NCBI GenBank assembly: GCA_034620365.1
Contig: JAQGEQ010000071.1
Location: 1,550,001-1,614,000 of the forward strand
Origin: Pegea sp. RAD2-039
Taxonomy: Eukaryota; Chordata; Thaliacea; Salpida; Salpidae
Direction: 5' to 3'
DNA length: 64,000 nucleotides
Shown: in pieces, positions 47,445 to 61,100 of the stretch
Layout of the letters: each line of letters starts with the position of its first letter
Position numbering within the stretch: position 1 is the first letter of the stretch
The notes under the pieces: generated by a model
Database searches by the model: none
Seen by the model: only the letters and a program-made list of their open reading frames with translations
Told to the model about the DNA's origin: nothing
Program-made: the position numbers and the translations under genes

Positions 47445-50400
47445 TCAAGTTCTAAAATAGTTGTTTTGCATAAACATTAAACGGTCAATTGGTGTGTCAT
47501 CTGCTGGTGGTTGCAGTGGTGGTCCATGCGAAAGTGGGGCTATAAAACGGTTGTCTGACGATGGTGTGTGAACTGGTGGGTAGTACTGGTGCTGGTGTAT
47601 TGGTGATGTCACAATTGAATTGACTGCTTGACCTCCACTATAATCAAACGACGCAATATCGCTGTCGCGTGACGTGGTGGAAAACTGAAGTTCTGATTGT
47701 TGCTGGTGACTCATATCATGTGGATAAAGAATTGTAGTTTGATCTGAATGTGAAGGTGTAGATGATATAGATGGTTTTGTACAAGATGACTGTACAGTGG
47801 TAAGATTCATTTGTAATTGATGATTGCATTCATCGTACATATAATCCATTCCTTCAAAAAATAAAAAAATGAATTTATAATTTTTACAGCTAGATAATTT
47901 TTACAATGAGATTAAATTACTCACGTTGCGTGTGTAGATTAGGAAAGAATACATTTCCTCCGTCACTGGACGCCGGTGGAGAGGTTTGTAGACTCTCAGG
48001 CGATCTGTATGTGTCTAGAAGAAGTGAACCGTGGTGTGGGGTAGCGGGTAATGATATGTAAGACTCTGGGCTTGAGGTTTCATCTGTACAGATAAATAAT
48101 TCATTTATTTTGATACATTCTAGTTTTTGGGCAAATTACGAAAGTTTTCAACCGCAACAGGCTTAATATTATTCTAAGATAAACCCTTGCACATTTATCT
48201 TTTAATGTTGGTATCATTATTAGCAATAATATTATGGGTAACAACCCGAAAAAAGCTTCTTTTGACGTATTGATATTTAAGATTAAATTCGCGATTTTTA
48301 CCTTTATGGTGACATTTAATCAAACCACACACAACGTTTGTAAGTACAAGATTTGAAAAGATTAAAAATTTTCCTGATTTTATCTGACGTAGCAGTTTAT
48401 CAAAATTTTATTCAAAATAAACATATATAAAATTGAATGGAATAAGTTTCTACAAACTCACTTTCAGAGTCGCTCTCATTTGTCTTTTTTCGACGTTTCA
48501 TATTTCGAGACTGATGTGATTGGCCTGAAGTGTTCCCTTCATCTTGCGTCTGTCGACGCGCTATCTTTTTGATCTGTTAAAGGATTAACAATTTTGGAAA
48601 ATCTCGACAGATCAATTTGTCGCTATTTTGGAATAAAGCCGAATCGAAAAAGTGTGATTGACAATTTATTTATTTTAATAAGTGAGATAAGGAACCGTTT
48701 TAATATTTGCTTATATTCTATTATTCTAAAACTAAGAAATAATAAAGTATTTAAAAGACGTTCTCACTTTTGCTCTCTGATTCTGAAACCAAACTTGAAC
48801 AACTCGAGGACTAAGGCCAGTCTCCAATGCTAAAGTTTCACGAACCTAAAGTAGTAAACAAACTTCAGAGATCAAAAACTTTCTTAAACTACTTTTCGAA
48901 TATAAATTAAAGCAAACAACAGCATCAATGTTCTACCTTCCGGCACGGCTTTTGCGAAACTTCAAAAGATGCTTTAAACTTCCTTCTTTGTGCTGTTGTG
49001 AGAATTGTTCGAGGACGCTTGCCGGCTGATCTCTTACCATCTCCAGCGCTCACAGTAGTGCAAATAGAAGACGACGAACCAGCCATGGGCCGGTTTACTC
49101 CTGACGGTGAGCCCCGCATATCTAATGCGATTGATCGAACCGAAGTTCCTGATTTAAAAATTTGTTTTATGTTAATTAGTCAACTAGTAATTACTAAGTT
49201 TATTTCTTGTATTTCAAACATTTATATTTATAGCTGTAATTGCTAAAGCAAACTTGCTTTAGGTAGCAAATATCAAGCAGTTTTTATTTTTTAATTGTTC
49301 AAATAATTTCTACTGACAAATGTTTAAACAAAATGTATTTTTAATGTGATAAAGCTAGACAAAAATTGTCTAGATAATAACTTCATTGTCTTCATTGTTA
49401 ATTGAAGTTTAATTGCAGACAAAACTGTTGACTCTGATGTTTAACGACCTCTAACGATATTTCTTATGAGATGGCGGCAAGTTTTATGTGAAGGATGAAC
49501 AATAAAATAATACAGAAGTTGTGAAAGACACACACACAAATATTTGTTTTAGTCTTCTAAAAGCAATTTCTTTCTTTACTTCGATTCTACTTTGATTGAT
49601 GAGTGGCCTGTTCTTTCTATAGTTAATCTCAAACACTCTTGTACTTTTAAATCTTAGTTTGTCACTGTCAAAATATTTGTAACTTTTTTATGTCCTACGT
49701 TTATTTAGGAAAGGAAATATAACTTAAATAAACCAAAACAATATAAGAGGATTTGAAGCAAGTTCTTTATTATGGATTATTCCGTGACAAGAGGTTACAA
49801 TGCAACGCTAGACATTTCAACGTTTTGATTATTTCTCAACTAATTCTACACGTCTAGATTCTGTTTGCACGTTTCAAGATTAAGGCTAGGCCCAATAGTT
49901 GACACGGAAAAGTCAATATTATTTTGAGTATTATTTAAACGTATGATTAAATGTCTACATCTATTCATGGCACAGTCAGCGTTGGTTATTTATTGGTTCT
50001 TACAATGAGGTTTAATTGTTCTGACATTATTCAGTTTGTGCAACCTTATTTATAAATAAATGTCAAACATTAGTTCTTCAATATCTACTAAAAACTAATT
50101 AATCATTGTCTTGTCATCAATTTGTCGAAGGCTCTTATAAGCATTGTTTGCTGTTTTTACAACATTTTTGCACATAAGTCTACAAAGTATGTCTGATTGA
50201 TTATAGTAGCCAAAGTTATCAACTATATGTATAATGTAAATATCTAATATTTTCAGCTCTCAATTGATATTTTTATATAATTTCAAATATATTCTATGTT
50301 TATAAGTTTTACAATTTCATGCAAAAGTATCAAATTCTGATTTAATTTTTTTGGATTACATTTTCAGACAGCCAACCAACAATGATGACGTAAGACCCCT

Positions 50401-53400
50401 AGGTAGTGACAAGTAATGTCTGCTATATATATTTACGATGTTTATATAAGTTGCTAACTGAAAACTTACAAACAATTTTGTAAAAAGTTGATTTTATGCT
50501 CGTTTCTAGTTAGCCGGCTAATAAACATTAAGTTATAAAAAGTTTAAAGATAGTTTTCCTTTAATCCGGGCTACTACATGTGAATTGAACAACTTACAAC
50601 TCTAACAGAAAACAACAATTATCTAAACTACTTTAAGGTGAAATATTACTTTTATGTACTCTTTCTTATTATGTTTGTACACTATAATTATTTTTATGGC
50701 TTAAGAAGAAATATTTCATCAGGTGAAGCAAAACTTAATTTGGCTTTCACTACAAAAAAGTCATTTAAAATTATTAATCAACTTTTACAACAGTAAACTA
50801 AATAAAAATAGTTTACTATAACAAACTGAAGATAAAAATATAAGTTTTGCAAAAATACAGAAGGTTTCATTAGTAATATATTTCATTATATGTTTCTTTA
50901 TATAAATTTCTAGCGAAAACTTTATAAATTAAAACTGTTTAAACTCGCAATTTCGTGAAAACAATGTAACGAATAGTTTTGTCTAATAACAAAATAAAGT
51001 AACTTGAATTCTTATTTACCTATTCCATATTGTTGAAACTGTCTGGAATATGGGTGACCAAGACTTGCCTCAAACGTTTCATCATCTGTTTTATCTGTAA
51101 AGAAGATAAACATCTTAATAACAATGAAAAATAATCAAATTCATTTTTTAACATAAAATTTATTAATTTTCAAAGCAGTAAGTAATACAACGGTTTATAA
51201 CCATAGCCAAATAAAACCTTCAAAACCTTAAAAATAGTTTAGGAGTTATTACGATATTGTTATCTATATCTTATAATTTTATATAATCTAATTTTTGAAG
51301 TAGGTGAGTCCTTTTACCCCTAGGCCATTAAGGATAAAGCTTGTTTTGGTTGAAAAAGTTCTACAGATTAAATTGCTAATTATTCTAGAAGGTGTTTTTC
51401 GTCAAGTGGTATATGTATGATTTGAGGTGATGTTAGTAGAGCGCCAGTCGCTTATTGCGTGAGCTACTTTTTCACAAAATAATTTTTCAATGAAAACAAT
51501 CTTTGATATTTAAAAACTATTTTTAAAATGATTCCATCTTACCGTTTTCCGTTTAACATTAAAAAAATAAGACTCATAATTTTAAAGCAATTTTATTTTA
51601 CAGTTGTATTAGTGTACCTGTGTCTGACGCTGTATCTAACTCTCCTTCGAGTCGAGACCGACTTCTGGTCAGTTTGCATGGGTGGCATGTAATTCGTGAC
51701 CCGGACAGATAATATTGATCACCAGGCTAAAAAAATAAAATAGTTAAAAAGAGTAATTTCAAGCTTTTGAATTGTTGGGTTACTTTTTCTTATTAGTTAG
51801 TATTTCATTCTACAACTGACATCTTAAATATGTCTAAAAGTTGAATGGAAATTAATCAATAATAGTTAATAACAGAAAAATTATGTTCACTTCTCATCCA
51901 ACCAGTGAAGTTCAGTGATGTATTAGTTGGAAGTAATTCAAACCTAATTGGTTTATTTTCGTTTTGTGAAAAATCAGAAAATATTTAAATTGTATAAACT
52001 TTAGAGTTACTAGAAATTTGTTCAAATTTGTTGCTCATTTAGCAATTGTGTGCATGCAAATCTTTCATCGGCTGCTGAAAACAGTCAATACATGTAAGAA
52101 ACCTTATTGTTTGACAAAATATTATAAAAAAACCTTAAGAATTATCGTTTAAGCTATAATTCGATCATTTACATGAATTTCTCAGTGATTTTTGAAGTTT
52201 CCTATTGTCATTTCCTAGAAAAATTAAACTTTAATAAGAAGTACACAAATAACAAGCCACGTAGTGAAATGAAAACCTTAAGCGTATTATTAGTTGTTCA
52301 GCTACTACTTTATCTATTATAATCAGAAAATTAATTCTTTCTATAAAAGTATAAATCCTAGTTGAGACGATTGTTTATCGATTGCTTTTCATGGAGTATA
52401 TACAGTTTTACATTGAAACAGATTTGTTCATTTAAAGTAATTAAATAAACTTTCTTAAATGTTACAGGTTGAAATATTTTACTGAAAAAAGTAATTTCTA
52501 TCAAGTGCCAAAGTTAATCGAATCGAACAAAACTTTATATGTAGTTTCCTACAATAATATTGTATTGAATATTTGACGTCAATCAGAATTTGTTGTAAAA
52601 GAAATTGTCAATTTATTTGTTATGTTAGATATTTTCTTCATTATTAACTTACTTGTAACTAAACACAGTAATAAAAAAATCAAGGAACCATTTTATATGT
52701 AGTTATTAATTACTATATGTATAAAAATGTCAGAACCAAATGTTTTTTTTTAAACAGATTACCAATAATATGTTAAGTTCAAACCAACGTGTTATGTATA
52801 TCATTTACCAGACTATTATATTTTAAGCACTAAATTATATCAAACAATCAAAGACTTGTTTAAAGAATATCGGCTTAGTTTGATCAAAACTTTGATTTTT
52901 TTGTATTCTGTTTTATTTCAATCACTCGTTATGTTGGTTAGATATTTATCCAACAATTTTAGTTTTAAGACACAAACTAATATCTTTTGTAAAATTTATT
53001 CAAATTTTGATTTTTCAGTTGGCGGTTGTTCAAAATACTTAATCAGCAATCTTTAAAACGAAGTCAATCAATTAAACTTGTTTTCAATTATACTGCAACA
53101 GTAAAGTTAAGCCCCTTTCAATACTGATTAGACTTTTTTTACAAAAAACCATAAACATATTCTACTAGATTTTTTATAGATAGCACTTTATAAGTAAGAC
53201 GCTTTTAAAGTCTCAACATTTTATACTATAATTAAAGCTATGTTACTGCGCAGATATAATTTGCCCAATTTTCTATTCAGAAGTGTTGGCTGTGAGTTGG
53301 TGGAGCGGATGAAGTATTATGTGAGGATTAAACTATGATTCATCTATTGTTATTTAATATGCTGCTCATGACTGGCTTTCAAACAATTAAATCTTCGAAA

Positions 53401-55186
53401 AGCTGCTCTCAATACTTTGCTAACACATAAAATTCATATCATCACATTTTTAGTTGCCATTGGGTCCGATTTTAGAGATAGCATTAAATAATTCATTTAA
53501 CAATTTCAGAATATTTTACTTTGTATAATCCAACAGCTGCATGAGTAAAAAAGTAACTTTGAAGCATCTCCTTCATCATCTAAAAGAACAACGCTCAAAA
53601 TCTTACCAACTAAATATTGCTCGCCATTTTTAGTATGATCAGTCATTATAATCCTATTAACTACCAAACATTGTATCTTCAGCTGTTTGAAGAAATATCC
53701 AGAACCGGGAAAAGTAGATGGAAAGTGACCAATTAAGTGAATAGATGTTTGAAATGAGGATTGATGATGTTTAATTTTGCAACAAATCAGTAAAGATAAT
53801 ATTTTTGAATTCATAGAAAAATGCTTTTTGCAGTTTTGCTTCCATTTGTGGTATAGCTTTTAAGCCTACTGTCCCCAGCCCCACCTTATGTTATTTACAA
53901 GCGTTTAGTTGATGCAAATTTATGAAAATTGTTCTACCTGAAATGTTTCTGAGTATATCTGGTAGATAAAAATGTTTTAAAGGGATAAGAAAACATCCTA
54001 CTTTTAAAATTGGTATAAATGAACACATTTAAGGAATACTTATTACAAAATCAGTAACAATGCAACAAAGATTTGCTTCAACCTACCAATAGCCATGGTC
54101 ATCAAGATAAACATGTTTGGCTGAAACTTTATATCTTAATTAGTTTTGCTACTAAAGTCGAGATTTTCTCAGAACAACTTTTTCAAAATCTTTGTTAACT
54201 ACGTAACCTTTTTTCTAGTCATTAAATAGTTTTCAAAATATGAATAATTTTAATCAGTAGTTATCAATTTATGCAGTCCGTTAATTTTCATTATTTTATA
54301 AATCAACCAAATAACGAGTTGTTAAAATACGGAAATAGTTCAAAACTGAAATTGTGTAATATTAGAAGCTTAATTACTTGAATTTGTTGTAATTTCTCCC
54401 AGATAACCAAATAAAAGTGGAAAGTAGTAATTTAAGAACAGTTTACCAACTTATCTCTCTGGACCAGTCTCTTTTGATAAATATTTATTTATATTTCATT
54501 TATTAATTGGTTACAATGGTATTATGTCAAGACCTTAAGAATAAATAAGGAAATTATTTGAGAACTTTTAAATTTTTATTTTTTCTTCTAGTTATTTCTC
54601 TCAATTAAATTCATTATAATTATTATAAAAAATATTTCCGAAATTTTAAGAGAACATCAATTGTTTAAACTCAATCAGGAATTGTATCTATTTTCGAGGA
54701 TTAAAAACAACAAAAAGACTCATCAAATAGCCGACTAATAGCTACAAATACAATTGGTCTTTTATATGTTGTTACCAATGTAAAGCTTTTAAATCTACTA
54801 ATGTAAAGTTTCAAACTTTCTATTTTTGAATGTAGATTGACTTCAAAGTTAATATTTTAAATAAAAGCTTCTTGTTTCTAGCTATGGGTCTTTGAAACTA
54901 ACTGATGTCATTTCCGTTGCTTATAACACCTTTCAGCTTCTAAGAAGCTTAGAAATGACGATGATAGAATTATTTACTTTTTAGTTCGGAGATCGAAAAC
55001 GCAGCACTTTTTCCCTTTCATTACATATTTGTAAGAAGAAATGAATAAAAGCAAATTTGAATGAATTCACTCACCTTCAGCGAACGACTACAAGAGCAAC
55101 AGGAAAAGCATCCGATGTGAATTGGTCCAGGAAGAATATACTCGTTGGGGCGGATAGATTCAGAACAGCGTTTGCAAATTTGTAAT
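47445..55186 (-). CDS. LMX1: LIM-homeobox factor LMX1 (5' part not seen)
   Basis: Eight exons: 55075-55186, 51618-51726, 51020-51094, 48937-49148, 48768-48845, 48462-48573, 47925-48083 and 47445-47851. They stay in frame for 420 residues; the gene continues upstream, since the first visible exon completes a split codon. LMX1 is a nuclear transcription factor for dorsal and neuronal patterning. The second LIM domain (CKRC...[10 protein letters not shown]...CHPC) spans the first two exons; its last zinc ligand is Cys where vertebrate LMX1 has Asp. The homeodomain region [60 protein letters not shown] is nearly identical to LMX1A/B and is split over three exons. The C-terminus ends [16 protein letters not shown], the conserved LMX1 tail motif. 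The first LIM domain was not found in this window. Confidence 0.92.
51727..55074 (-). other. Large LMX1 intron inside LIM2
   Basis: A 3.3-kb intron interrupts the second LIM domain between its two zinc modules. Inside it, a minus-strand open frame at 53506-53814 is less AT-rich and reads [20 protein letters not shown] and [20 protein letters not shown]. It has no recognised family and no visible splice partners, so it could be a transposon remnant. The intron at 49149-51019 (1.9 kb) holds nothing recognised. Confidence 0.45.
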
Positions 55187-58100
55187 CTGTTTAGGAAAAG
55201 AAAAATTTATGAAAATAAATGATTGGGAAACAGTTACATGCACGGTTAAAACTCTTGCTAAGTGTGAGGTCACGTTGTTATCAGCAAAAACTGCTACTTC
55301 TACGAAGGCCACTAAAAACCCGAAAAAATATTGAGAAAACGAACTCTTACGCTGGATAACAAGCACATAATATAAATACATATCTATAAAGAAAAGACCA
55401 AACACAGGTGTGTAGAGACGTGACTATTTATTCGCTAATAGAAGTAAAGAATGAATTGCATTGGTATGACACAGACAGTTACACGAATGTGAGCCATCTC
55501 ATGACTTCTGCTTCTTCATGAAGTTTTTTGCGGTTATAAAGAATCAAATCGTTAAAAAAACATTCCGTGCTTGTGCTTGCCCATTTGAACACAGGTTGAA
55601 CGCTTGTCGACCAAACTGATGACGACGTAACAGCTGTAGTGAGTGAAGGTGTCGCTAGGAAACGGCACGGTACCCAAATACAGCCGGTTAACGTTTGTCG
55701 AGCACACAGGTGTTTTTGGCTTCGCTTGTCGCTAAAACAAGAAGTAGCAGAAGGAGGGGGGGTGCAACCCGGCAGCAACACATCAGAAAAACACCTGCGT
55801 CTATATATTTCCTGCTGAGAGATACTTGTAATCTTCTAGGCGTGCTTTTATACCATGACAAAGCACGCAAAAAGTAGGTGCTGATCGTAGTGGGTCTAAA
55901 CACGCATGTGGACATATTTCAAACTCAGATACGAGCACCTTGACCCTATTATTGTAATTTAATGTAAATAATTACTGAAAATAGATAGAAGTTTTTTGTA
56001 CGGCTAACTGAGCTGGAATATAAAGTAAAAAGAAATATTCTCTGTTGGTTGAATAGCATTAAATGAAGTAGTAAAAAATTGAAAATTGCAAACATTAACC
56101 ACAACCAGTTATGTTAGTTTTGTTTGCCTCAATGTTGCCTAGCTTAGAATTAAATATTGTGGTTAGTGTTTGCTGAAACAAGTTAATAAAAATGTAGTCT
56201 TACTACCTTTTTATAGTAAAGATAGCATAGAAACTGATTAACATTTTTCTGACAACTTTAAAGTGAAAACCTTTCAAATGTAAACGCCACAAAACAGAAA
56301 AAATATTTTTAAATTTAGCTAAATTCAAAAATGAATTAACAATTAAATTTTTGAGTGTCCTTAATTTTCTACAAGCAAACAAATATTTCCTATTTAGCTC
56401 CACATGAAAGTCCTTGAGTTGCTCAGTTTCCTTTAAAACTAATTTTAGAATATTGGTCATTACTTTTTGAGCAAAATCAAAAATAACATGAAGTTGAGTT
56501 AAGAGTTTATTTTTAGCATGCGAACAAGTTTTATTACTAGACAGCATTTTGGTTATATAGACTATCGGCTTGAATATTGGTGCTTAGAATTTTTTTAGTG
56601 GCTTCATGAATAAACAAACGTTCGCGACAAAAATCAATCACACTAAACTAGAAAGCATCATCAAGCAACTCAACAACCCAAATAACTTTCAAGCCATAAT
56701 ACTGTGGTCTATTTTACTTCCTATTTTAGGTAGCTTTCTTAAAGTGGATTCAAGTACCAATTGGTTGCTATGATGTCATTATTCTGCGACATCTTGCGGC
56801 TGAAACTTTCTCATTAACTGACAAAAATGCATTAAAGTAGTGATTCCAAAAACGTTTGATCTTTTCCGTTTAAGAGCTATTACAGACGCTTTAAACACGC
56901 TTTTACAGCAATCGTTCAAATAAGACTGTTGTCTTAGCAATATTCTAAGAAATTAATATTTTTCCACATTATAATAACATTCGACAAGTTTTTTTTTTCT
57001 AAATTAACAAAAACAGAAATTGAAAATTTATTGTGAAGTATTGCTAACTTGGTCATGTACACTAATTAGAGTAATATTAGTTAAAGCAGAAGTTTAAAAA
57101 AATTGGTTCAGTGCAATTAATCCACAAAATTATTTTAAACTCAGTAAAAAATTTACTTTTAATAATTTGACAGAATATAAATTAAACAGATGTTCCATGT
57201 TATAATTTTATTTAACTCACTGAAATCTGTAAATAAAAAAACTTTGCACAACGCTCACCACCATTTTAGAGTTTTACTTCTTCAAACTGCGAAAGGAGAA
57301 GGTCATTAGCCTTCCAAACAACTTTTCAGATCATAAGCAAATCTAATATCTCTGAGATGTCTTTAAAACTGTTTGAAAGTAGCTATCAAGGCTTGCTTGA
57401 ATGTATACCCAGCATTAATAAACAGAATAAGAATGAACAAATTTAAAACCTTTGAAAGTTATGATTCTTTAGAGTTTTTCTAAGTCATTTGTGACTCATT
57501 TCTATTTGTAATTCTTAATTGAAATAAGAAAGATAAATAAAAGTTTAAAAAAGTAAATTCTTCTTTGATCACATGGGGAATGATCTGATAAAGTAGTTTC
57601 AGTTTGTAAAGAACTTACTTACTTAAGTCTGTTTTCAAATTATTGTCTTAAAAAAATATGTTCTTTTAATCATAATTAATTCTATACAATTACTTACTAA
57701 TAACTATCTTTTAAATATTAAATTATTGGAAAGTGAGTAAACTTCATAAATAATATAAAAGAAATAGTTAAAAAGATTAGAAACTCTGCTGATTGAAAGT
57801 AAGTTTTAATGAAAGTAATTAAAGTAAACTAAAACAAGGAATATAAAAATTTGCAAATAAAACCAATACAACCATCATTAAATGATACTATGATTAATCA
57901 AAATGTATTGAACAAATGTTTGGTCAAAGAAAAATAGTTACTTAATATAAGATGTTTATGGTATAGTCTGGCTATCTAAATTTAAATTAAAAGAAAATAT
58001 CCAATTAAAAAATCAAATAATTAAACAAATATCTAAAAACATTCACACAGCTTATAGAAACAGAATAATGATGAGATTTTTTGTGGTACTGTATTCTAAC

Positions 58101-61100
58101 TTGCTGGCTGATTAAAGTGGTCCTGTTTGTTATCTGATTCTACAATCAGTTGTGAAGTACGAATGTTATCTGTTCCAACAAATTACTATATCTTTATTAA
58201 CTTCTGATTATCATTTAATTATTCTCATTTCTATTGTAATGACTCACAAAATTTTGTTTTCTAGAGTCTTCACTATTTTGTCAGCCCTTTACTTGTTAAA
58301 ATCATTTGTTAATAAATAAAAAGTTTATTAGATTTTCCAATCTTTTTCTTTCTAGATTTAATAACAGCCAATTGAAAACATTTTAAAAATTGATAGCTTT
58401 TCTAATATACAAGAAATTCACTGTAAACTATAAAGGATATTCTATAAAAGTTTTTCTACTGCAACAAATAAACTTTAACAAAATTTATAAAAATCAATTT
58501 CAACTTTCTATAATCTAATAATTTCATTTTTACCCTCGTTTTGAGAATAGGAGATCCAATATCTAAATAAAATGATTTATCAGATCAAATAACTGAATTT
58601 GTTATTATTGAAAACTTGTAAATGTTATATTGGAAAAAAACCTCATTTTCTATTCTTTACATAATATAAAAATTATTCGTCAAGTAAATTAGCAAAGTAT
58701 TAAACAAATTCTGGTATGGTTACAAGAAAAATGATTGAAATGCAAATATTCACTACTAAGAGGTCAACGACTTGCTTGAAATAAATCTAAAAACAACTAT
58801 TCTGTGAATAGAAAGAACAACCGTCTTCGATTTTTTATATTGACAGTTAGAGACTTTAAAGTGACAATGCTTGAATGATAATAATAAAGAAAAATGTATT
58901 TCACCTTATGATCAATTTAGATTTTTTAAATGCACAGTTAAAAAGTCATTTTATCTCTGAATCAAATTCTAACAAAAGTCGAAAAACTACTTAGATGAGT
59001 GAACATCTACTTAGTAATACAAATAACAACAACATTTTAGCGTGTGGTCTTAATATTAATGAAATGGGAATACTAACAAATAATCAGCAAACAATATTGA
59101 ATCTCAATGATTTAATTAAGAAGTACTTCACTTTCTTTCTTTCTTTAATTCTATATATTTAGAATATAGTTGTTTATAACTTTACAATCCTATAAGTAAG
59201 TAAAGAAGTTGAATACTGATAAGTTGAACCTGATCATGCAGCTTTTTTGCATTTTTAATGTTGGTAACATCAAAGCAGACTTTTCAATAGATAGAAAGAG
59301 GGACTCAGCTTCGCCTCACGAAAACACTTATCCTTCGCTCTAAGTATACCGCTACTTCTTGCAGTAGATTTTATTTTTTTACCATTTTACAGCATACATT
59401 AAGAATAAAAACTAAAGTAATTGCTTTCAACTGTGTTTCCAGATAATATTGATATGAAATAATAAATCTATCTCTTTCTTGAACTAGTAAATTTCAAATA
59501 TTTAAAGTTTTAATTCGAAATCTTACAAAATGGGAATCAACTTAATAATTTTAAAGTTTGCGAAAAATGCAAAGTCGGCCATTTTGTTAGTAGCCAACTT
59601 TTAAAAAGGTAAAATAAGTACAATATAAAGTTAGAAAATCACGTCTTAAAGAAAGAAAAAAACTTATTTTAAATAGATGAGTTTTAAAGTCAGTTTCATG
59701 ATTAAATATTAATTTATCACAGTTTCTAGCCAACAAAAATTAATGATGATTTATTCATTCTTAAGTATATCAGTTTTACATCAAAAGTTTCACAACCTTT
59801 TCTGCTTCCTAATATAAATGTATTTTACTAAATACACTATAGAAAAAGTTTATAATGCTTTTATTTAAAAGTAAGTAAAAATTATTTGAGTTAATAAAAA
59901 TTATGTTTTTTTTCAAATATACGTAAATATAAATTTTTGGGATATTTTTCTATAAAAATAAAAAAAATCTCATTTTTATGATAATAATCGATATTTATAT
60001 ACGAATAAGCAATTAAGAGAGAAAAAATTTTAAGATTTTTTGACTTTTTGCAAAATAAAACTACTAAAATATCCACAGCAGACCTCAGATAATATATCAT
60101 TACAAACAAAATAACTTCTCAGGGATTAGCGATCTCAATATAGCAGTCTTGTTGTAATTAAAATAGAAATTGTTGCTTTTAGAAATCTTTTAAAGACTGA
60201 CAAGTGTTACTTAAAGCTAAATGAAATGTAATTAGCTACTTTCATTTTAATGAAGTTTATTTTTATGATAAACATAAAAACGTTAAAAACTTATTTTCCT
60301 CTTAAGTTACAATTTTTCAAAGCTTGAAAAACTTTTTCAGTATACAAAATAAAAACAATTTCATGAAAATTTTCAAATTTAGATTAGTCTAATCCTTAAT
60401 TTTTAAATGGGTTATTAGCCTAAGGAATATTTATTTCAAAAGTGAGATATGAATTATAAAAATATTTTTTTGAAATTAGTTATAAATAACAAAATATTCT
60501 GTAATTGCAAACTAATAACTTGTTCAATTAATTTTCTCCATTTAATAAGATCTTTAAATTTCTTCTTGGAAATCTGACAGTTGTCCTAAATGAAAATAGA
60601 GATCATGACAAACATTTGTTTAGCTATTAAATAAATTATACATGCAGAGAAAATTTGCATTTTTTGCTGTCGGCTTTTATCTGCTTTAATTTCAAAGTTA
60701 CACATTTTTAGATTTTCTAAATTTTTGAATATTGAAACTGAAATTTCAAACCAATTTTTAATTCGATCTTTTAAGCTTCTAACAAACAACAATTTCAATT
60801 TTCAAAATAAATTTTCCCTAAATTAGATTTTAGTATTACAGTAAAAGCATTTATTTTCTTGGTTTAATAACAAACTAATCAATAAAATAATATCAAGCTT
60901 AATGACTTCTTTAAGGGCTGGTAGTTTCAGTAGTTTTAAGGAATTAGCTCTAAGAAGTCAAAGATGATGATGAATTTTCAGCTTATCTTTAATGTTCTGA
61001 TAAGGATAGTAAATTTGGAAGCACTATTAAAAAATTCCAATAAATTTTTCTTTGAAGCGAACTTTTACTTCGTTTTAATTTGCTGTTTTTGTTCAAAAAT

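Noticed and set aside
48998-49246. Plus-strand open frame across an LMX1 exon
   Set aside because: Antisense of the homeodomain exon; the sense strand has the LMX1 sequence and splice sites.
51300-51470. Possible tRNA-like sequence near GAGCGCCAGTCGC
   Set aside because: No cloverleaf, A box or B box could be built.
55479-55781. LIM1 exon of LMX1 in the GC-rich block
   Set aside because: All three minus frames were read and none shows the Cys/His spacing of a LIM domain.
56203-56547. 114-codon minus-strand gene
   Set aside because: Same A/T-tract composition as other spurious frames; no recognised motif or partner exons.
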